From NCBI RefSeq assembly GCF_001458215.1, contig NZ_CYTW01000003.1:248001-312000 (forward strand): a DNA stretch of 64,000 nt. The letters are read 5' to 3'. Source of the DNA: Shimia thalassica (GTDB lineage: Bacteria; Pseudomonadota; Alphaproteobacteria; Rhodobacterales; Rhodobacteraceae). Made by a program: the position numbers and the translations under genes. Each line of letters begins with the position of its first letter. The stretch's first letter is position 1. The notes beneath the pieces were generated by a model. It did not search any database, had not been told where the DNA came from, and was given only the letters and a program-made list of their open reading frames with translations. Positions 46,330 to 55,725 of the stretch are shown in pieces.

Positions 46330-47364
46330 TTAGGCGCCGACCATGCCGACAATCTCATAGGTCTTTTTGAGGATCGGAGACGCAATGGCGCGGGCGCGCT
46401 CGGCCCCATGATCGAGAATTTTGTCAATCTCGGAGGTGTCTTGCATCAGACGTGCCATTTCGCCCGAGATTGGCGCCAGCTTTTCAACAGCCAGTTCCGA
46501 AAGGATGGGCTTGAACTCCGAGAACTGTTTACCGCCGACATCTTTGAGAACAGCGTCAACCGACGTGTCTGCAAGTGCCGCATAGATGTTGACGAGGTTG
46601 CGGGCTTCCGGGCGACCCTCGAGACCTTCTGCTTCCGAAGGCAGACCTTCGGGGTCGGTCTTGGCTTTGCGGATCTTCTTGGCAATCGTGTCCGAATCGT
46701 CGGTCATATTGATCCGGCTGGCATCAGACGGGTCCGACTTGGACATCTTTTTCGACCCATCGCGGAACGACATGACGCGCGTGGCTGCGCCTTCGATGAC
46801 CGGTTCTGTGATAGGAAAGAAGTCCGCGCCATAATCGTGATTGAATTTGGTGGCGATATCACGGGTCAGTTCAAGGTGCTGTTTCTGATCTTCACCCACG
46901 GGCACATGGGTCGCATGATAGACCAAAATGTCTGCTGCCATCAGCGCGGGATAGGCAAACAGACCAAGCGAAGCATTTTGCGCGTTCTTGCCAGCCTTGT
47001 CTTTCCATTGGGTCATGCGTTGCATCCACCCCATGCGGGCGACGCAGTTAAAGATCCAAGCCAGCTGTGCGTGTTCGGGCACCTGGCTTTGGTTGAACAA
47101 AATGGATTTCGCGGGATCGATGCCAGCGGCAATAAATCCTGCACAGAGTTCGCGGGTGGCATGACGCAGTTTTTCAGGGTCTTGCCAGACGGTGATCGCA
47201 TGCATGTCGACCATGCAATATACAGTCTCGATGCCGGTTTCTTGCATATCTACAAAGCGCTTCATCGCGCCAAGATAATTGCCAAGATGCAGGTCGCCCG
47301 AGGGTTGGATGCCCGAGAAGACGCGCGGCGTGAAAGATGAGGACGTTTGGACCGCCTCGGTCAT
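46330..47364 (-). CDS. trpS: Tryptophanyl-tRNA synthetase
   Basis: Class I aminoacyl-tRNA synthetase charging tRNA-Trp. The 344 residues have the HIGH-type [17 protein letters not shown] near residues 19-35 and the KMSKS loop in [12 protein letters not shown]. Length and motifs are normal. It is divergent from a rhomboid-like gene with about 72 bases between the two starts. A hairpin array follows the stop. Confidence 0.97.
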   Translation of the reverse strand: MTEAVQTSSSFTPRVFSGIQPSGDLHLGNYLGAMKRFVDMQETGIETVYCMVDMHAITVWQDPEKLRHATRELCAGFIAAGIDPAKSILFNQSQVPEHAQLAWIFNCVARMGWMQRMTQWKDKAGKNAQNASLGLFAYPALMAADILVYHATHVPVGEDQKQHLELTRDIATKFNHDYGADFFPITEPVIEGAATRVMSFRDGSKKMSKSDPSDASRINMTDDSDTIAKKIRKAKTDPEGLPSEAEGLEGRPEARNLVNIYAALADTSVDAVLKDVGGKQFSEFKPILSELAVEKLAPISGEMARLMQDTSEIDKILDHGAERARAIASPILKKTYEIVGMVGA

Positions 47365-47436
47365 GATATTTCTCCGTCTGGATTTATAGCTTCTGTTGCC
47401 TTACCCATGAGCCAAATCGCCGTCAAGGAGAGCAGT

Positions 47437-48123
47437 ATGTCCCAACCCGACAACAATAGCCCAATCAACCCATTGCCCCCCGTCGTGGTGGCTTTGTTTC
47501 TCTTGATTGCGGGGGTCGAGGTTGTGTTCTCTCTGGGCGCGCGCGGATTGGTGGGGGATGCCTCTGCCATTGGCTGGCGGGTCGCCGCGCTTCAGAAATA
47601 CGCCTTCTCGGGTGAAATCTTTGACTGGATGCTGTCCAGTGGCGTTTGGCCGTTCGAACATGTCATGCGATTTGTGACCTATCTTTTTGTGCATGGCAAT
47701 TTCACGCACGCCGCCTTTGCAAGCGTGATGCTGCTGGCCTTGGGGAAAATGGTCGGTGAAGTCTTCTCCGCCTTTGCAACTCTGGCTGTGTTTATCCTGT
47801 CGGGCATTGTGGGCGCGTTGGCGTTTGCGCTGATCCTCGACAATCCGGCGCCGCTTTTCGGGGCCTATCCCGGCGTTTACGGTTTGATTGGCGCCTTCAC
47901 GTTCCTACTCTGGACCCGCTTGGGCCAAATGGGGGAAAATCAGGCCCGCGCTTTTTCTCTGATCGGATTTTTGGTTGGGTTGCAACTTTTGTTTGGGCTG
48001 GTCTTTGGCGGCAATCAGGATTGGGTTGCGGATGTCGCAGGATTTATCACCGGCTTTGTGATGTCATTTTTCCTGATCCCCGGTGGATGGGCGCGTATTC
48101 GCAGCAAAATCCGGCATGACTGA
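47437..48123 (+). CDS. Rhomboid-fold membrane protein lacking the catalytic Ser and His
   Basis: A 228-residue protein with about six membrane segments that aligns with the rhomboid protease core. FVTYLFVHGNFTH matches the first catalytic-loop region, FGAYPGVYGLIG stands at the GxSG position, and WVADVAGFITGF stands at the AHxxG position. The active-site serine is replaced by proline (P145), the histidine by aspartate (D199), and the helix-2 asparagine is also missing. It should not be a protease and may act as an inactive rhomboid that binds membrane proteins. The ATG at 47437 has AAGGAG upstream. Confidence 0.8.
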   Translation: MSQPDNNSPINPLPPVVVALFLLIAGVEVVFSLGARGLVGDASAIGWRVAALQKYAFSGEIFDWMLSSGVWPFEHVMRFVTYLFVHGNFTHAAFASVMLLALGKMVGEVFSAFATLAVFILSGIVGALAFALILDNPAPLFGAYPGVYGLIGAFTFLLWTRLGQMGENQARAFSLIGFLVGLQLLFGLVFGGNQDWVADVAGFITGFVMSFFLIPGGWARIRSKIRHD

Positions 48124-48143
48124 CATTTGATGGTATCAAAGAA

Positions 48144-48175
48144 AAAGGGCGCGGTGCATGTGCTGCGCGCCCTTT
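48144..48175. terminator. Bidirectional terminator between the rhomboid-like gene and hdeD-like gene
   Basis: AAAGGGCGCG pairs with CGCGCCCTTT across an 11-base loop between two convergent genes, with T-rich flanks on the plus strand (TTTCCGTTTTGG). Confidence 0.85.
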
Positions 48176-48199
48176 CCGTTTTGGTATGGTCTGCGAGAA

Positions 48200-48715
48200 T
48201 TAGGCGTCGGCGTCTTTGACGGCCAAAGACATTGCAATCATGCTCATGCCGTTCGACAGCAGTTCCACCGCCAGAAGAACGCCCAGTGCAACCACAGCCG
48301 ATCCTGGAATGTTGCTCAGAACCATCGCGCCGAGAACCAGCGAAACGACGCCTGACAGGACCACGGCCCATTTCATGCTGCCTTCAAGACCAAAGCCGAA
48401 AATGACTTTGAAGACACCTGACATGACAAACATGATGCCGACCACAATCGTCAGAGCCAGCATGCCCTGAAGTGGTTCCCCAAGAATGTTCACACCGAGA
48501 ACAACCGCGACAACGCCCAGAAGAAGCGCCCAGATTTTGCCGCCAAAGCCTTCGACGCCAAATGCCGCGAACACTTGCAGTATTCCCAAAATAACAAACG
48601 ACCAGCCCGCGATTGTCGTCGCCAACAGCGACGCGCCAAACGGATTGGCCAACGCAACGAAACCTGCAACAATCGACAAGATGCCGGCTATCATCAAAAG
48701 TAACCAGTTACCCAT
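48200..48715 (-). CDS. HdeD-family (DUF308) membrane protein
   Basis: A 171-residue protein with six hydrophobic segments arranged as three similar pairs (IAGILSIVAGFVALANP, ALLLGVVAVVLGVNILGEP, LSGVVSLVLGAMVLSNIPGS), the repeat pattern of HdeD/DUF308. E. coli HdeD is linked to acid resistance; in other bacteria the role is unclear. Its own promoter lies in the 90-base gap to murJ. It is convergent with the rhomboid-like gene. Confidence 0.9.
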   Translation of the reverse strand: MGNWLLLMIAGILSIVAGFVALANPFGASLLATTIAGWSFVILGILQVFAAFGVEGFGGKIWALLLGVVAVVLGVNILGEPLQGMLALTIVVGIMFVMSGVFKVIFGFGLEGSMKWAVVLSGVVSLVLGAMVLSNIPGSAVVALGVLLAVELLSNGMSMIAMSLAVKDADA

Positions 48716-48805
48716 AATTCAATTTCCCCTCTTTTTGGTAGGTAGACCAAATGCGCAAAACAGGCGTCTGGCAACACCTTCTTGCGACATTCTGTCACTA
48801 AATTC

Positions 48806-50350
48806 TCAGATGTTGCGGCGGGACGCCCGTTTGAAATCCGATAAATGGAAGGCACCAATCAGTTGGCCAACGCCAAAATAGGTGATGCTTCCGGACAAAA
48901 CCAAAATCGCCAGGCCAAGAACACGCCAGTAATCCGTGCCCAGCATTGGGCCAAGGAACAGAAGCGCAACCCACAGTTCGGCACCCATCACGACCGAGGC
49001 CACACAGATACGCGGTAGCCGTTTCTGAAAGCGTTCGTCAAAGCGCGCAACGTAGCCCATGGGGCGGGTGCCACGCATCAGCAAGGCCACCATGACCCAT
49101 CCGGCCAGAGTTGTCGCAATGGCGGGGGCCACCCAGCCGATGACCGGCGCAAGCCCGATCGCGACGGCTGCGTTCACAAACATCGCCCAAAGCGCATAGC
49201 GGAACGGGCTTTTGGTGTCTTCACGCGCAAAAAAGAGTGGTTGCAGAATCTTCTGAAGAACAAACGCGGGCAGCCCGAGACCATAGATGGCGACGGCAAC
49301 AGCGATTGCGGCCGTGTCATCCGACGTGGCTTTGCCGCGTTCAAACAGAACCGACACCAATGGCATCGGAATGATGATCAGTGCAACGGCACACGGAATG
49401 GTCAGCGCCAGAGCAATCTCGCCCGCCCGTGACAGGGCTGTGCGCGCACCGGCATCATCATGCGCCTTGAGGCGTCGGGACAAATCGGGCAGCAAAACGA
49501 TGCCCACCGCGATACCCACAACGCCAAGAGGCAGCTGGTACAAGCGGTCTGCTGTGTAAAGCCATGCCACTGCGTGATCAAAATAGGACGCGACCTGCTG
49601 TCCGACGAGCAGGTTCACCTGAACAACACCGCCAGCAAGGGCCGCAGGTACGGCCACTTTGACAAGGTGTTTCATATCACCTGACCAGCGTGGCCTTTGA
49701 AGACGCATGGAAAAGCCCGCTTTGGCGGCGGCATAGCCGACCAGCAAGAGCTGTGCGACACCGGCAACCGGTATCATCCAGATAAGCGTGCGCGCCACAT
49801 CCCAACCAAAAGCCTGTGCGGTCAGGATGCCCCCGACCAAAAGGATATTGAGCAAGACGGGCGCCGCCGCTGCTGCTGCGAACCGTCCTGTGGCGTTCAG
49901 TATTCCTGACAGAAGGGCGGCCAGAGATATGAACAGGATATAAGGAAAGGCGATACGCCCGAAATCTACAGACAGATCAAACTGTTCCTGTCCCGAAAAC
50001 CCGGATGCCAGCGCCCAGACCAGCCACGGCATCGCAAGTTGCGCAATCAGGGTCAGGATAATCAGGATGGTCGCCAGTCCCGCAAAGGCCTCGCGGGCAA
50101 AGCCCAATGCGTTTTCATCCCCTTCCAGCCGTTTCGAAAACATCGGCACAAAGGCCATGTTGAACGCGCCTTCCGCAAAGAAGCGGCGGAACATATTGGG
50201 CAGCCTGAAGGCAACAACATAGGCTTCGTACAAGGGGCCTGTGCCCAGCATCGCAAAGATCAGTGCGTCCCGGACAAAGCCCAGAACACGGCTGGCCATT
50301 GTCCAGCCACCAACCGTCAAAAAGCTGCGCATCAGGCGTATCTGCTTCAC
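48806..50350 (-). CDS. murJ: Lipid II flippase MurJ
   Basis: Translocates lipid II across the inner membrane for peptidoglycan synthesis. The 514 residues have about 14 membrane segments of the MOP superfamily. Family motifs seen are the N-terminal SRVLGFVRDALIFAMLG and PNMFRRFFAEGAFNMAFVP, with the cavity arginines, and LFFAREDTKSP. The ATG overlaps the glnD stop (ATGA). The glnD-murJ arrangement is common in alphaproteobacteria. Confidence 0.96.
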   Translation of the reverse strand: MKQIRLMRSFLTVGGWTMASRVLGFVRDALIFAMLGTGPLYEAYVVAFRLPNMFRRFFAEGAFNMAFVPMFSKRLEGDENALGFAREAFAGLATILIILTLIAQLAMPWLVWALASGFSGQEQFDLSVDFGRIAFPYILFISLAALLSGILNATGRFAAAAAAPVLLNILLVGGILTAQAFGWDVARTLIWMIPVAGVAQLLLVGYAAAKAGFSMRLQRPRWSGDMKHLVKVAVPAALAGGVVQVNLLVGQQVASYFDHAVAWLYTADRLYQLPLGVVGIAVGIVLLPDLSRRLKAHDDAGARTALSRAGEIALALTIPCAVALIIIPMPLVSVLFERGKATSDDTAAIAVAVAIYGLGLPAFVLQKILQPLFFAREDTKSPFRYALWAMFVNAAVAIGLAPVIGWVAPAIATTLAGWVMVALLMRGTRPMGYVARFDERFQKRLPRICVASVVMGAELWVALLFLGPMLGTDYWRVLGLAILVLSGSITYFGVGQLIGAFHLSDFKRASRRNI

Positions 50351-53109
50351 GAATTGGCCCTTTCGGTCCCTTTTTCGAGGGCCTCACGCAGCTTGCGTTC
50401 AAGCATTTGTTGCTTGCTTTGAGAGTGGAACTTCAGGCCGAACATGTCTTTCACATAGAAGCTGTCGACAACTTGTTCCCCGTAGGTCGCGATCACCGCG
50501 CTGGCGATATAGACGTTGTTGTTGGCCAAAGTGCGGGTCAGGTCAAACAACAGACCGGGCCGGTCGCGCGTGTCGACCTGAATGATCGTGTAAATTTCCG
50601 ACCCTTCGTTGTCGAAGGTGATGGTTGTCGGGACCTTGAAGGCGCGCTCGCGCTTCTTGATGACATCCCGAGACCGCATCGCCTCGCCAGCGATGACTTC
50701 ACCTTTGAGGGTCTTTTCGATCATCTGGGTCAGCCGCTTGAGACGGTTGGCCTCATAGGGTTTGCCTTCGACGTCCTGAATCCAGAACGCAGCAGTGGCA
50801 TAGCCATCTTTCGAGGTAAATGTCCGTGCATCGACGATATTCGCGCCGACCAAGGCCAGAGCGCCGCACATGCGGCTGAAAATCCCAGGGTGATCCGCCA
50901 TCGCGAAACAGGCGCGTGTCGCAGCGCGGTCTTCATCGGGGTGTAGATCAATACGGATCTCGTCATCATCGATGCCGCGCAGCATTTCGGCAAAAACCGT
51001 GTGGGCGGTGATGTGCAGCCCCTGCCAATAGGGATCGTAATGGCGGCCGGTCTCTTTTTTGAGATCCTTTGCAGGCCAATCGGACAATTCGGCACGCAGT
51101 TTCTTTTTGGCTTCGGTGCCGCGGTTCTCGCGGGTCAGGGCCTCCATGCCGTTTTTCAGAACACGCTCGGTCTGATTATAAAGGCTACGGACAAGGGCAG
51201 CTTTCCAATTGTTCCACGTGTCCGGACCAACACCGCGAATATCACAGACCGTCAGAACCGTCAGAAGGTTCAACCGGTCAACGGTCGAAACAGCCTTGGC
51301 AAAATCCCGCACCGTGCGCGGGTCGGCGATATCGCGTTTTTGCGCCGTGTCGGACATCAGCAGGTGATAGCGCACAAGCCATTCCACTGTGTCGCAATCG
51401 GCCTTGTTCAGGCCAAGGTTCGGCGCGACCTTGCGGGCGATTTGTGCCCCGAGGATAGAGTGGTCGATGTCGCGGCCCTTGCCGATATCGTGCAACAGCA
51501 TCGCAACCATCAGAACCTTGCGATTCACGCCGTCCTTGATGATGCTTGACGACAAAGGCAATTCAACCTGAAGCTCTTCGCGTTCGATCTGGGCGTAGTT
51601 CGAGATCACCTGAATCGTGTGTTCGTCCACGGTGTACGCGTGATACATATTGAACTGCATCATCGCGACAATGGGTTCGAATTCGGGAATAAAGGCGGAC
51701 AGCACGCCCAATTCATTCATCCGGCGCAGCGCGCGTTCCGGATTGCCATGTTTCAAAAGCAGATCAAGGAAAATGCGGCGCACTTCCTTGTTTTTACGCA
51801 TTTCGGCGTCGATCAGATGCAGGTTTGCCGTGACCAGACGCATCGCATCGGGGTGGATCAAAAGCCCTGTGCGCAAGCCCTCTTCGAACAGGCGCAGAAG
51901 GTTCACTTTGTCCGCCAGAAACACCTCTTCGTCGGCGATGGCCAGACGGTTGTTGATCACCTTGTAGCCCGCTTTCATGCGGGGGCGTCGCCGGAAAAGG
52001 CGTTCGTAAAGTGGTGCGGCTTTGGCGTGGTCGGCCTCAAGCTTGGTCAACAGAATGCGTGTCAGATCTCCAACCGATGTGGCATGGCGGAAATAGTCCT
52101 GCATAAAGTGTTCAACCGCGCGGCGTCCGCCTTTGTCGGTGTAGTGCAGACGTTCGGCAACCTCGACCTGCATGTCAAAGGTCAGTTGTTCAACCGGACG
52201 CTTGGCCAAAATGTGGATGTGGCCCCGAACAGCCCAGAGAAAGTTGTTGGCCTGCGCAAAACGTTCGTATTCGTCCTCGCGGAGCAGTCCCAAATCCAGC
52301 AGGTCCGTCGAGCTTTGGACGTGATAGACATATTTCGCGATCCAGAACATGGATTGCAGATCACGCAGCCCGCCTTTGCCTTCTTTGACATTGGGTTCGA
52401 CTACATAACGTTCGCCTTGTTTCTTGTGGCGATTGTCGCGTTCTTCCAGCTTTGCTTCAATAAACTCACGCTCGGACCCTTTGAACAGGTCGTTTTCAAG
52501 TCTGGTCGACAGTTCGTCGGCCAACGGTACGTGACCTTGCAAATAGCGATGCTCGAGCAGGGCCGTGCGAATGGTGTAGTCTTCGCCCCCAAGTCGCAGA
52601 CAGTCTTTGACCGTGCGAGAAGCATGCCCGACCTTCAGGCGCAGATCCCAGAGGATATAGAGCATCGACTCAATGACGCTCTCGGCCCAGGCGGTAATCT
52701 TGTAAGGCGTGAGAAACAGCAGATCGACATCTGACTGTGGCGCCATTTCACCACGGCCATACCCGCCAACCGCCAACAGAGCGATGCGTTCGCCCTCGGT
52801 CGGGTTTGGCAAGGGATGCAGCCATTTTGTGGCAACGTGGAACGCCGCCCCCACAAGGCAATCTGTGAGCCATGTATAAGACAGCTTCATCGCCATTGCG
52901 TCGAAGGGGTTGGCAAGAAACCCGGCCTCGATGGCGACGTTGCCACGCTTGCGTGCCTCAAGAAGGATCGCGACAACAGCAGGCCGCAGCGGATCACCGC
53001 TGTTTGAGCTGTCTTCCGCTGCCTGAGTAAGCGCCGCGCCGATAGCGGCGCGGTCAAAGATTTCATCTAGCGGGCAGACCAGGTCTGCCATCGGATCGGG
53101 AAGATTCAT
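50347..53109 (-). CDS. glnD: PII uridylyltransferase / uridylyl-removing enzyme
   Basis: Senses glutamine and uridylylates or de-uridylylates PII proteins. The 920 residues carry, in order, a nucleotidyltransferase domain (AVGGYGRGEMAPQSDVDLLFL, with the GS/DxD-type catalytic residues), the GlnD nucleotidyltransferase-associated helices, an HD hydrolase domain (VAMLLHDIGKGRDIDHS), and two C-terminal ACT domains for glutamine binding (FAMADHPGIFSRMCGAL and QVDTRDRPGLLFDLTRTL). The ATG at 53109 was chosen over a longer frame that runs into the previous gene. It is co-translated with murJ. Confidence 0.96.
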   Translation of the reverse strand: MNLPDPMADLVCPLDEIFDRAAIGAALTQAAEDSSNSGDPLRPAVVAILLEARKRGNVAIEAGFLANPFDAMAMKLSYTWLTDCLVGAAFHVATKWLHPLPNPTEGERIALLAVGGYGRGEMAPQSDVDLLFLTPYKITAWAESVIESMLYILWDLRLKVGHASRTVKDCLRLGGEDYTIRTALLEHRYLQGHVPLADELSTRLENDLFKGSEREFIEAKLEERDNRHKKQGERYVVEPNVKEGKGGLRDLQSMFWIAKYVYHVQSSTDLLDLGLLREDEYERFAQANNFLWAVRGHIHILAKRPVEQLTFDMQVEVAERLHYTDKGGRRAVEHFMQDYFRHATSVGDLTRILLTKLEADHAKAAPLYERLFRRRPRMKAGYKVINNRLAIADEEVFLADKVNLLRLFEEGLRTGLLIHPDAMRLVTANLHLIDAEMRKNKEVRRIFLDLLLKHGNPERALRRMNELGVLSAFIPEFEPIVAMMQFNMYHAYTVDEHTIQVISNYAQIEREELQVELPLSSSIIKDGVNRKVLMVAMLLHDIGKGRDIDHSILGAQIARKVAPNLGLNKADCDTVEWLVRYHLLMSDTAQKRDIADPRTVRDFAKAVSTVDRLNLLTVLTVCDIRGVGPDTWNNWKAALVRSLYNQTERVLKNGMEALTRENRGTEAKKKLRAELSDWPAKDLKKETGRHYDPYWQGLHITAHTVFAEMLRGIDDDEIRIDLHPDEDRAATRACFAMADHPGIFSRMCGALALVGANIVDARTFTSKDGYATAAFWIQDVEGKPYEANRLKRLTQMIEKTLKGEVIAGEAMRSRDVIKKRERAFKVPTTITFDNEGSEIYTIIQVDTRDRPGLLFDLTRTLANNNVYIASAVIATYGEQVVDSFYVKDMFGLKFHSQSKQQMLERKLREALEKGTERANS

Positions 53110-53119
53110 CGGGTTCTGA

Positions 53120-54292
53120 TCAGAATCCGATGCCACCAAAGCTTGTTGGGGCTGGGTCAATGACAACCACCTTCTTATCGCGAATCGTGGCAACGGCCAG
53201 TCCGCGTTCATTCGTTCCATCAGCATGCAGACGGAAAATTCCGTTTACACCCTGAAATCCTGCACCCTGTGTCAGGGCTCCAATGGTCAATGCATCGCTT
53301 TTGCCCGCTTTGACCAGAGCACCGATTGCCGCAATACCGTCATAGGCCAAGCCGCCAACCGGATGGGGCAGGCCGCCGTAGGCCTGCGAGTAGCGCTGTT
53401 GGAACTGTTGCGTTTTGCCCGGATCTGGCATCGCAAACCATCCCCCCTGAACACCGGGAAGCTCCAGCGTTTGTGCGGGCACATCCCAACGGGTCAGACC
53501 GATGTATTGTGTTGTTGCCGGGTCAACGCCTGCTTCTGGAAGAAGCTGCGAGAACAGGGGCAGCGCACCCGAGGTTTGGGCGGTCAGGAACAATGCATCC
53601 GGCTGCGATGCGGCAGCCGTGGATTTGACCTGATCAACAGCCGCGATCACGCCCTGTTGCGAGAACTGATAGGCGACCGAGCCGACGTTCTCCGCACCGG
53701 TCTTGGCGATGGCGCCATGTGCCGCGTTGCGTGCCAACTGTCCGCTCACTGTGTCCGCATGAACCGTCAGAACACGCTTTTTCCCTTGTTTCGAGGCATA
53801 TGACATCAACCGGTTCGCGGTGTTGTCAAATGTTGGCCCCAGAACAAAAACATTGCCCCCGGCGATCGTTGTGTTGTTGGAGAACGACAGGACGTTGATC
53901 CCTTTGCCGGCGACCGCAACACCCGCGGCGTTGGCGGCTTCGCCATAAAGGGGCCCGATGATGATCTTCGCGCCCTCGTTCACAGCCTGCGCCGCGACTT
54001 GTTGGGCGACATCGGCACGACCCGCCGTGGCATAGACCCGCAGATCAATCTGGACGCCACTCAGGTCGGCAATCGCAAGACGTGCCGCATTCTCGAGGCT
54101 TTGGGCAAGGACAGCATCGCCCGAGTCAGCAGACCCTTTGGGCACCAAAAGCGCGACCGGTACAGGTGCGCCTGTGTTCACCGAAGGTCCACCACCACCG
54201 AGTGTAGGCTCACAGGCAGCTAGGCCCAATAGAGCGAGGCCAGCAACTGCCCCTTTCAGAAAGCTGCGTGCAGGTCTAAAACGATTGAACAT
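53120..54292 (-). CDS. LppC-family penicillin-binding-protein activator lipoprotein
   Basis: A 390-residue outer-membrane lipoprotein: signal with lipobox GLAACEP (lipidated Cys about residue 27), then a periplasmic-binding-like domain (VALLVPKGSADSGDA, IIIGPLYGEAANAAG, FDNTANRLMSYASKQG). In Gammaproteobacteria the LppC/LpoA family activates PBP1a; the role in alphaproteobacteria is by homology. It is the first gene before glnD, 10 bases between them, and is divergent from rsmI, an arrangement seen widely for lppC-rsmI. Confidence 0.88.
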   Translation of the reverse strand: MFNRFRPARSFLKGAVAGLALLGLAACEPTLGGGGPSVNTGAPVPVALLVPKGSADSGDAVLAQSLENAARLAIADLSGVQIDLRVYATAGRADVAQQVAAQAVNEGAKIIIGPLYGEAANAAGVAVAGKGINVLSFSNNTTIAGGNVFVLGPTFDNTANRLMSYASKQGKKRVLTVHADTVSGQLARNAAHGAIAKTGAENVGSVAYQFSQQGVIAAVDQVKSTAAASQPDALFLTAQTSGALPLFSQLLPEAGVDPATTQYIGLTRWDVPAQTLELPGVQGGWFAMPDPGKTQQFQQRYSQAYGGLPHPVGGLAYDGIAAIGALVKAGKSDALTIGALTQGAGFQGVNGIFRLHADGTNERGLAVATIRDKKVVVIDPAPTSFGGIGF

Positions 54293-54385
54293 AAAACTAT
54301 CCTAACTCCCATTGGGGGCTCGCCGCGCGTTAGAGCGGGTCTCTTTTGCTTGGAATAATAAACGTCAGGGAAAGCGGGTCCAGCT

Positions 54386-55243
54386 TTGAATCATCAATTG
54401 CAGAGATTGCAGCCGGGGTTGCACTTTGTCGCAACACCCATCGGGACAGCACGCGACATCACGCTGCGGGCGTTGGACGTGCTGGCCAGTGCCGATGTCA
54501 TCGCGGCCGAAGACACGCGTTCCATGCGGCGATTGCTTGAAATTCATGGGGTTCCCTTGGGGGACCGGCCTCTTATTTCCTATCATGATCACTCTGGCCC
54601 CAAAGGGCGGGAAAAGCTTTTGGCGCTGCTCGCGGATGGAAAATCGGTGGCCTATGCGTCCGAAGCGGGTACGCCATTGATTGCCGATCCGGGGTTTCAT
54701 CTGTCCAAAGATGCCCAAGACGCGGGGCACAGCGTGACCTCTGCACCGGGCCCATCGGCGATTATCACGGCGCTGACTCTGGCCGGTTTGCCCACGGACG
54801 CCTTTTTCTTTGCCGGATTTTTGCCCAACGCAAAGGGCGCGCGTCGTTCCGCACTGGAAGCGTTGAAAGACGTCCCCGGCACATTGGTATTTTACGAATC
54901 CCCCAAACGAACAGGTGAAATGCTGCGGGATGCGGCGCGGGTGTTAGGGGGCGCGAGACAGGCCGTGGTGTGCCGTGAGTTGACCAAAAAGTTTGAAGAA
55001 GTGCGCCGCGGAACGCTTGAAAGCCTCGCTGCGGGTATTGATGGCCCGCTCAAGGGCGAGATTGTCGTTCTTATTGATCGCTCGGGTGGTGAAGAGATTG
55101 CCGAGGGGGATCTCGAAGATGAATTGCGCAAGGCTTTGGCGCATATGTCCGTGCGGGATGCCGCCGATAGTGTCGCAAAGGCATTTGGTGTGAATAAACG
55201 GAAAATTTATCAAATGGCGCTTAAGCTCTCTGCTGAAACCTGA
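54386..55243 (+). CDS. rsmI: 16S rRNA (cytidine1402-2'-O)-methyltransferase
   Basis: Methylates the 2'-O of C1402 in the decoding centre of the 30S subunit. The 285-residue SAM enzyme of the tetrapyrrole-methylase fold shows FVATPIGTARDITLRAL, AAEDTRSMRRLL, SEAGTPLIADPGF and PGPSAIITAL, all family motifs. No suitable ATG exists upstream; the frame opens with TTG at 54386 behind AGGGAAAGCGGG, so a TTG start is likely. It is followed by yraN. Confidence 0.95.
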   Translation: MNHQLQRLQPGLHFVATPIGTARDITLRALDVLASADVIAAEDTRSMRRLLEIHGVPLGDRPLISYHDHSGPKGREKLLALLADGKSVAYASEAGTPLIADPGFHLSKDAQDAGHSVTSAPGPSAIITALTLAGLPTDAFFFAGFLPNAKGARRSALEALKDVPGTLVFYESPKRTGEMLRDAARVLGGARQAVVCRELTKKFEEVRRGTLESLAAGIDGPLKGEIVVLIDRSGGEEIAEGDLEDELRKALAHMSVRDAADSVAKAFGVNKRKIYQMALKLSAET

Positions 55244-55309
55244 TGGGGATTGGCAAGATTGCGGTTGCAAGAGACAGACCAGGGGCAGTTGCGTCGCAAA
55301 GACCGCGGG

Positions 55310-55648
55310 ATGCGCGCGTGGCAATCGGGGCAGGCGGCTGAAGATGCGGTTGCCCGTTTATATGAACGCACCGGGCATACCGTCGCTGCCCGCCGTTGGC
55401 GCAAAGGGGGCGGGGAACTGGATCTGGTTTTCCGCACTGGGGACACCGTTGTCTTTACCGAGGTCAAAAAATCACGCGATTTCGCGTCGGCTGCGGCCTC
55501 TTTGTCTGAACGACAAATTTTACGCCTGCGCATGGGCGCCGCTGCGTTCCTCGCGACCGAACCCAAGGGCGAATTGACCGAATGCCGGTTTGATGTCGCT
55601 TTGGTCAACGCGCATGGAGAAATACACATTCATGAGAACGCGTTCTGA
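55310..55648 (+). CDS. yraN: YraN family (UPF0102) endonuclease-like protein
   Basis: A 112-residue protein with the restriction-endonuclease-like core GGGELDLVFRTGDTVVFTEVK, where the conserved Asp and the ExK are present. The N-terminus MRAWQSGQAAEDAVARLYERTGH agrees with YraN family starts. An upstream in-frame TTG at 55250 would add 20 residues and lie just after rsmI, and either start is possible. The rsmI-yraN pairing is conserved in many bacteria. Function is uncertain; nuclease activity is inferred from the fold. Confidence 0.85.
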   Translation: MRAWQSGQAAEDAVARLYERTGHTVAARRWRKGGGELDLVFRTGDTVVFTEVKKSRDFASAAASLSERQILRLRMGAAAFLATEPKGELTECRFDVALVNAHGEIHIHENAF

Positions 55649-55725
55649 GGAGGCATTGCAAGGGCGTGCGGCATGGGCCATGTAAAGGGCAGACAATTGC
55701 ATGATACTGCCGCAAAGGACTGCCC

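Noticed and set aside
51619..52734. A 371-codon open frame on the plus strand inside glnD
   Set aside because: Antisense to well-conserved GlnD sequence; no ribosome site and no domain pattern.
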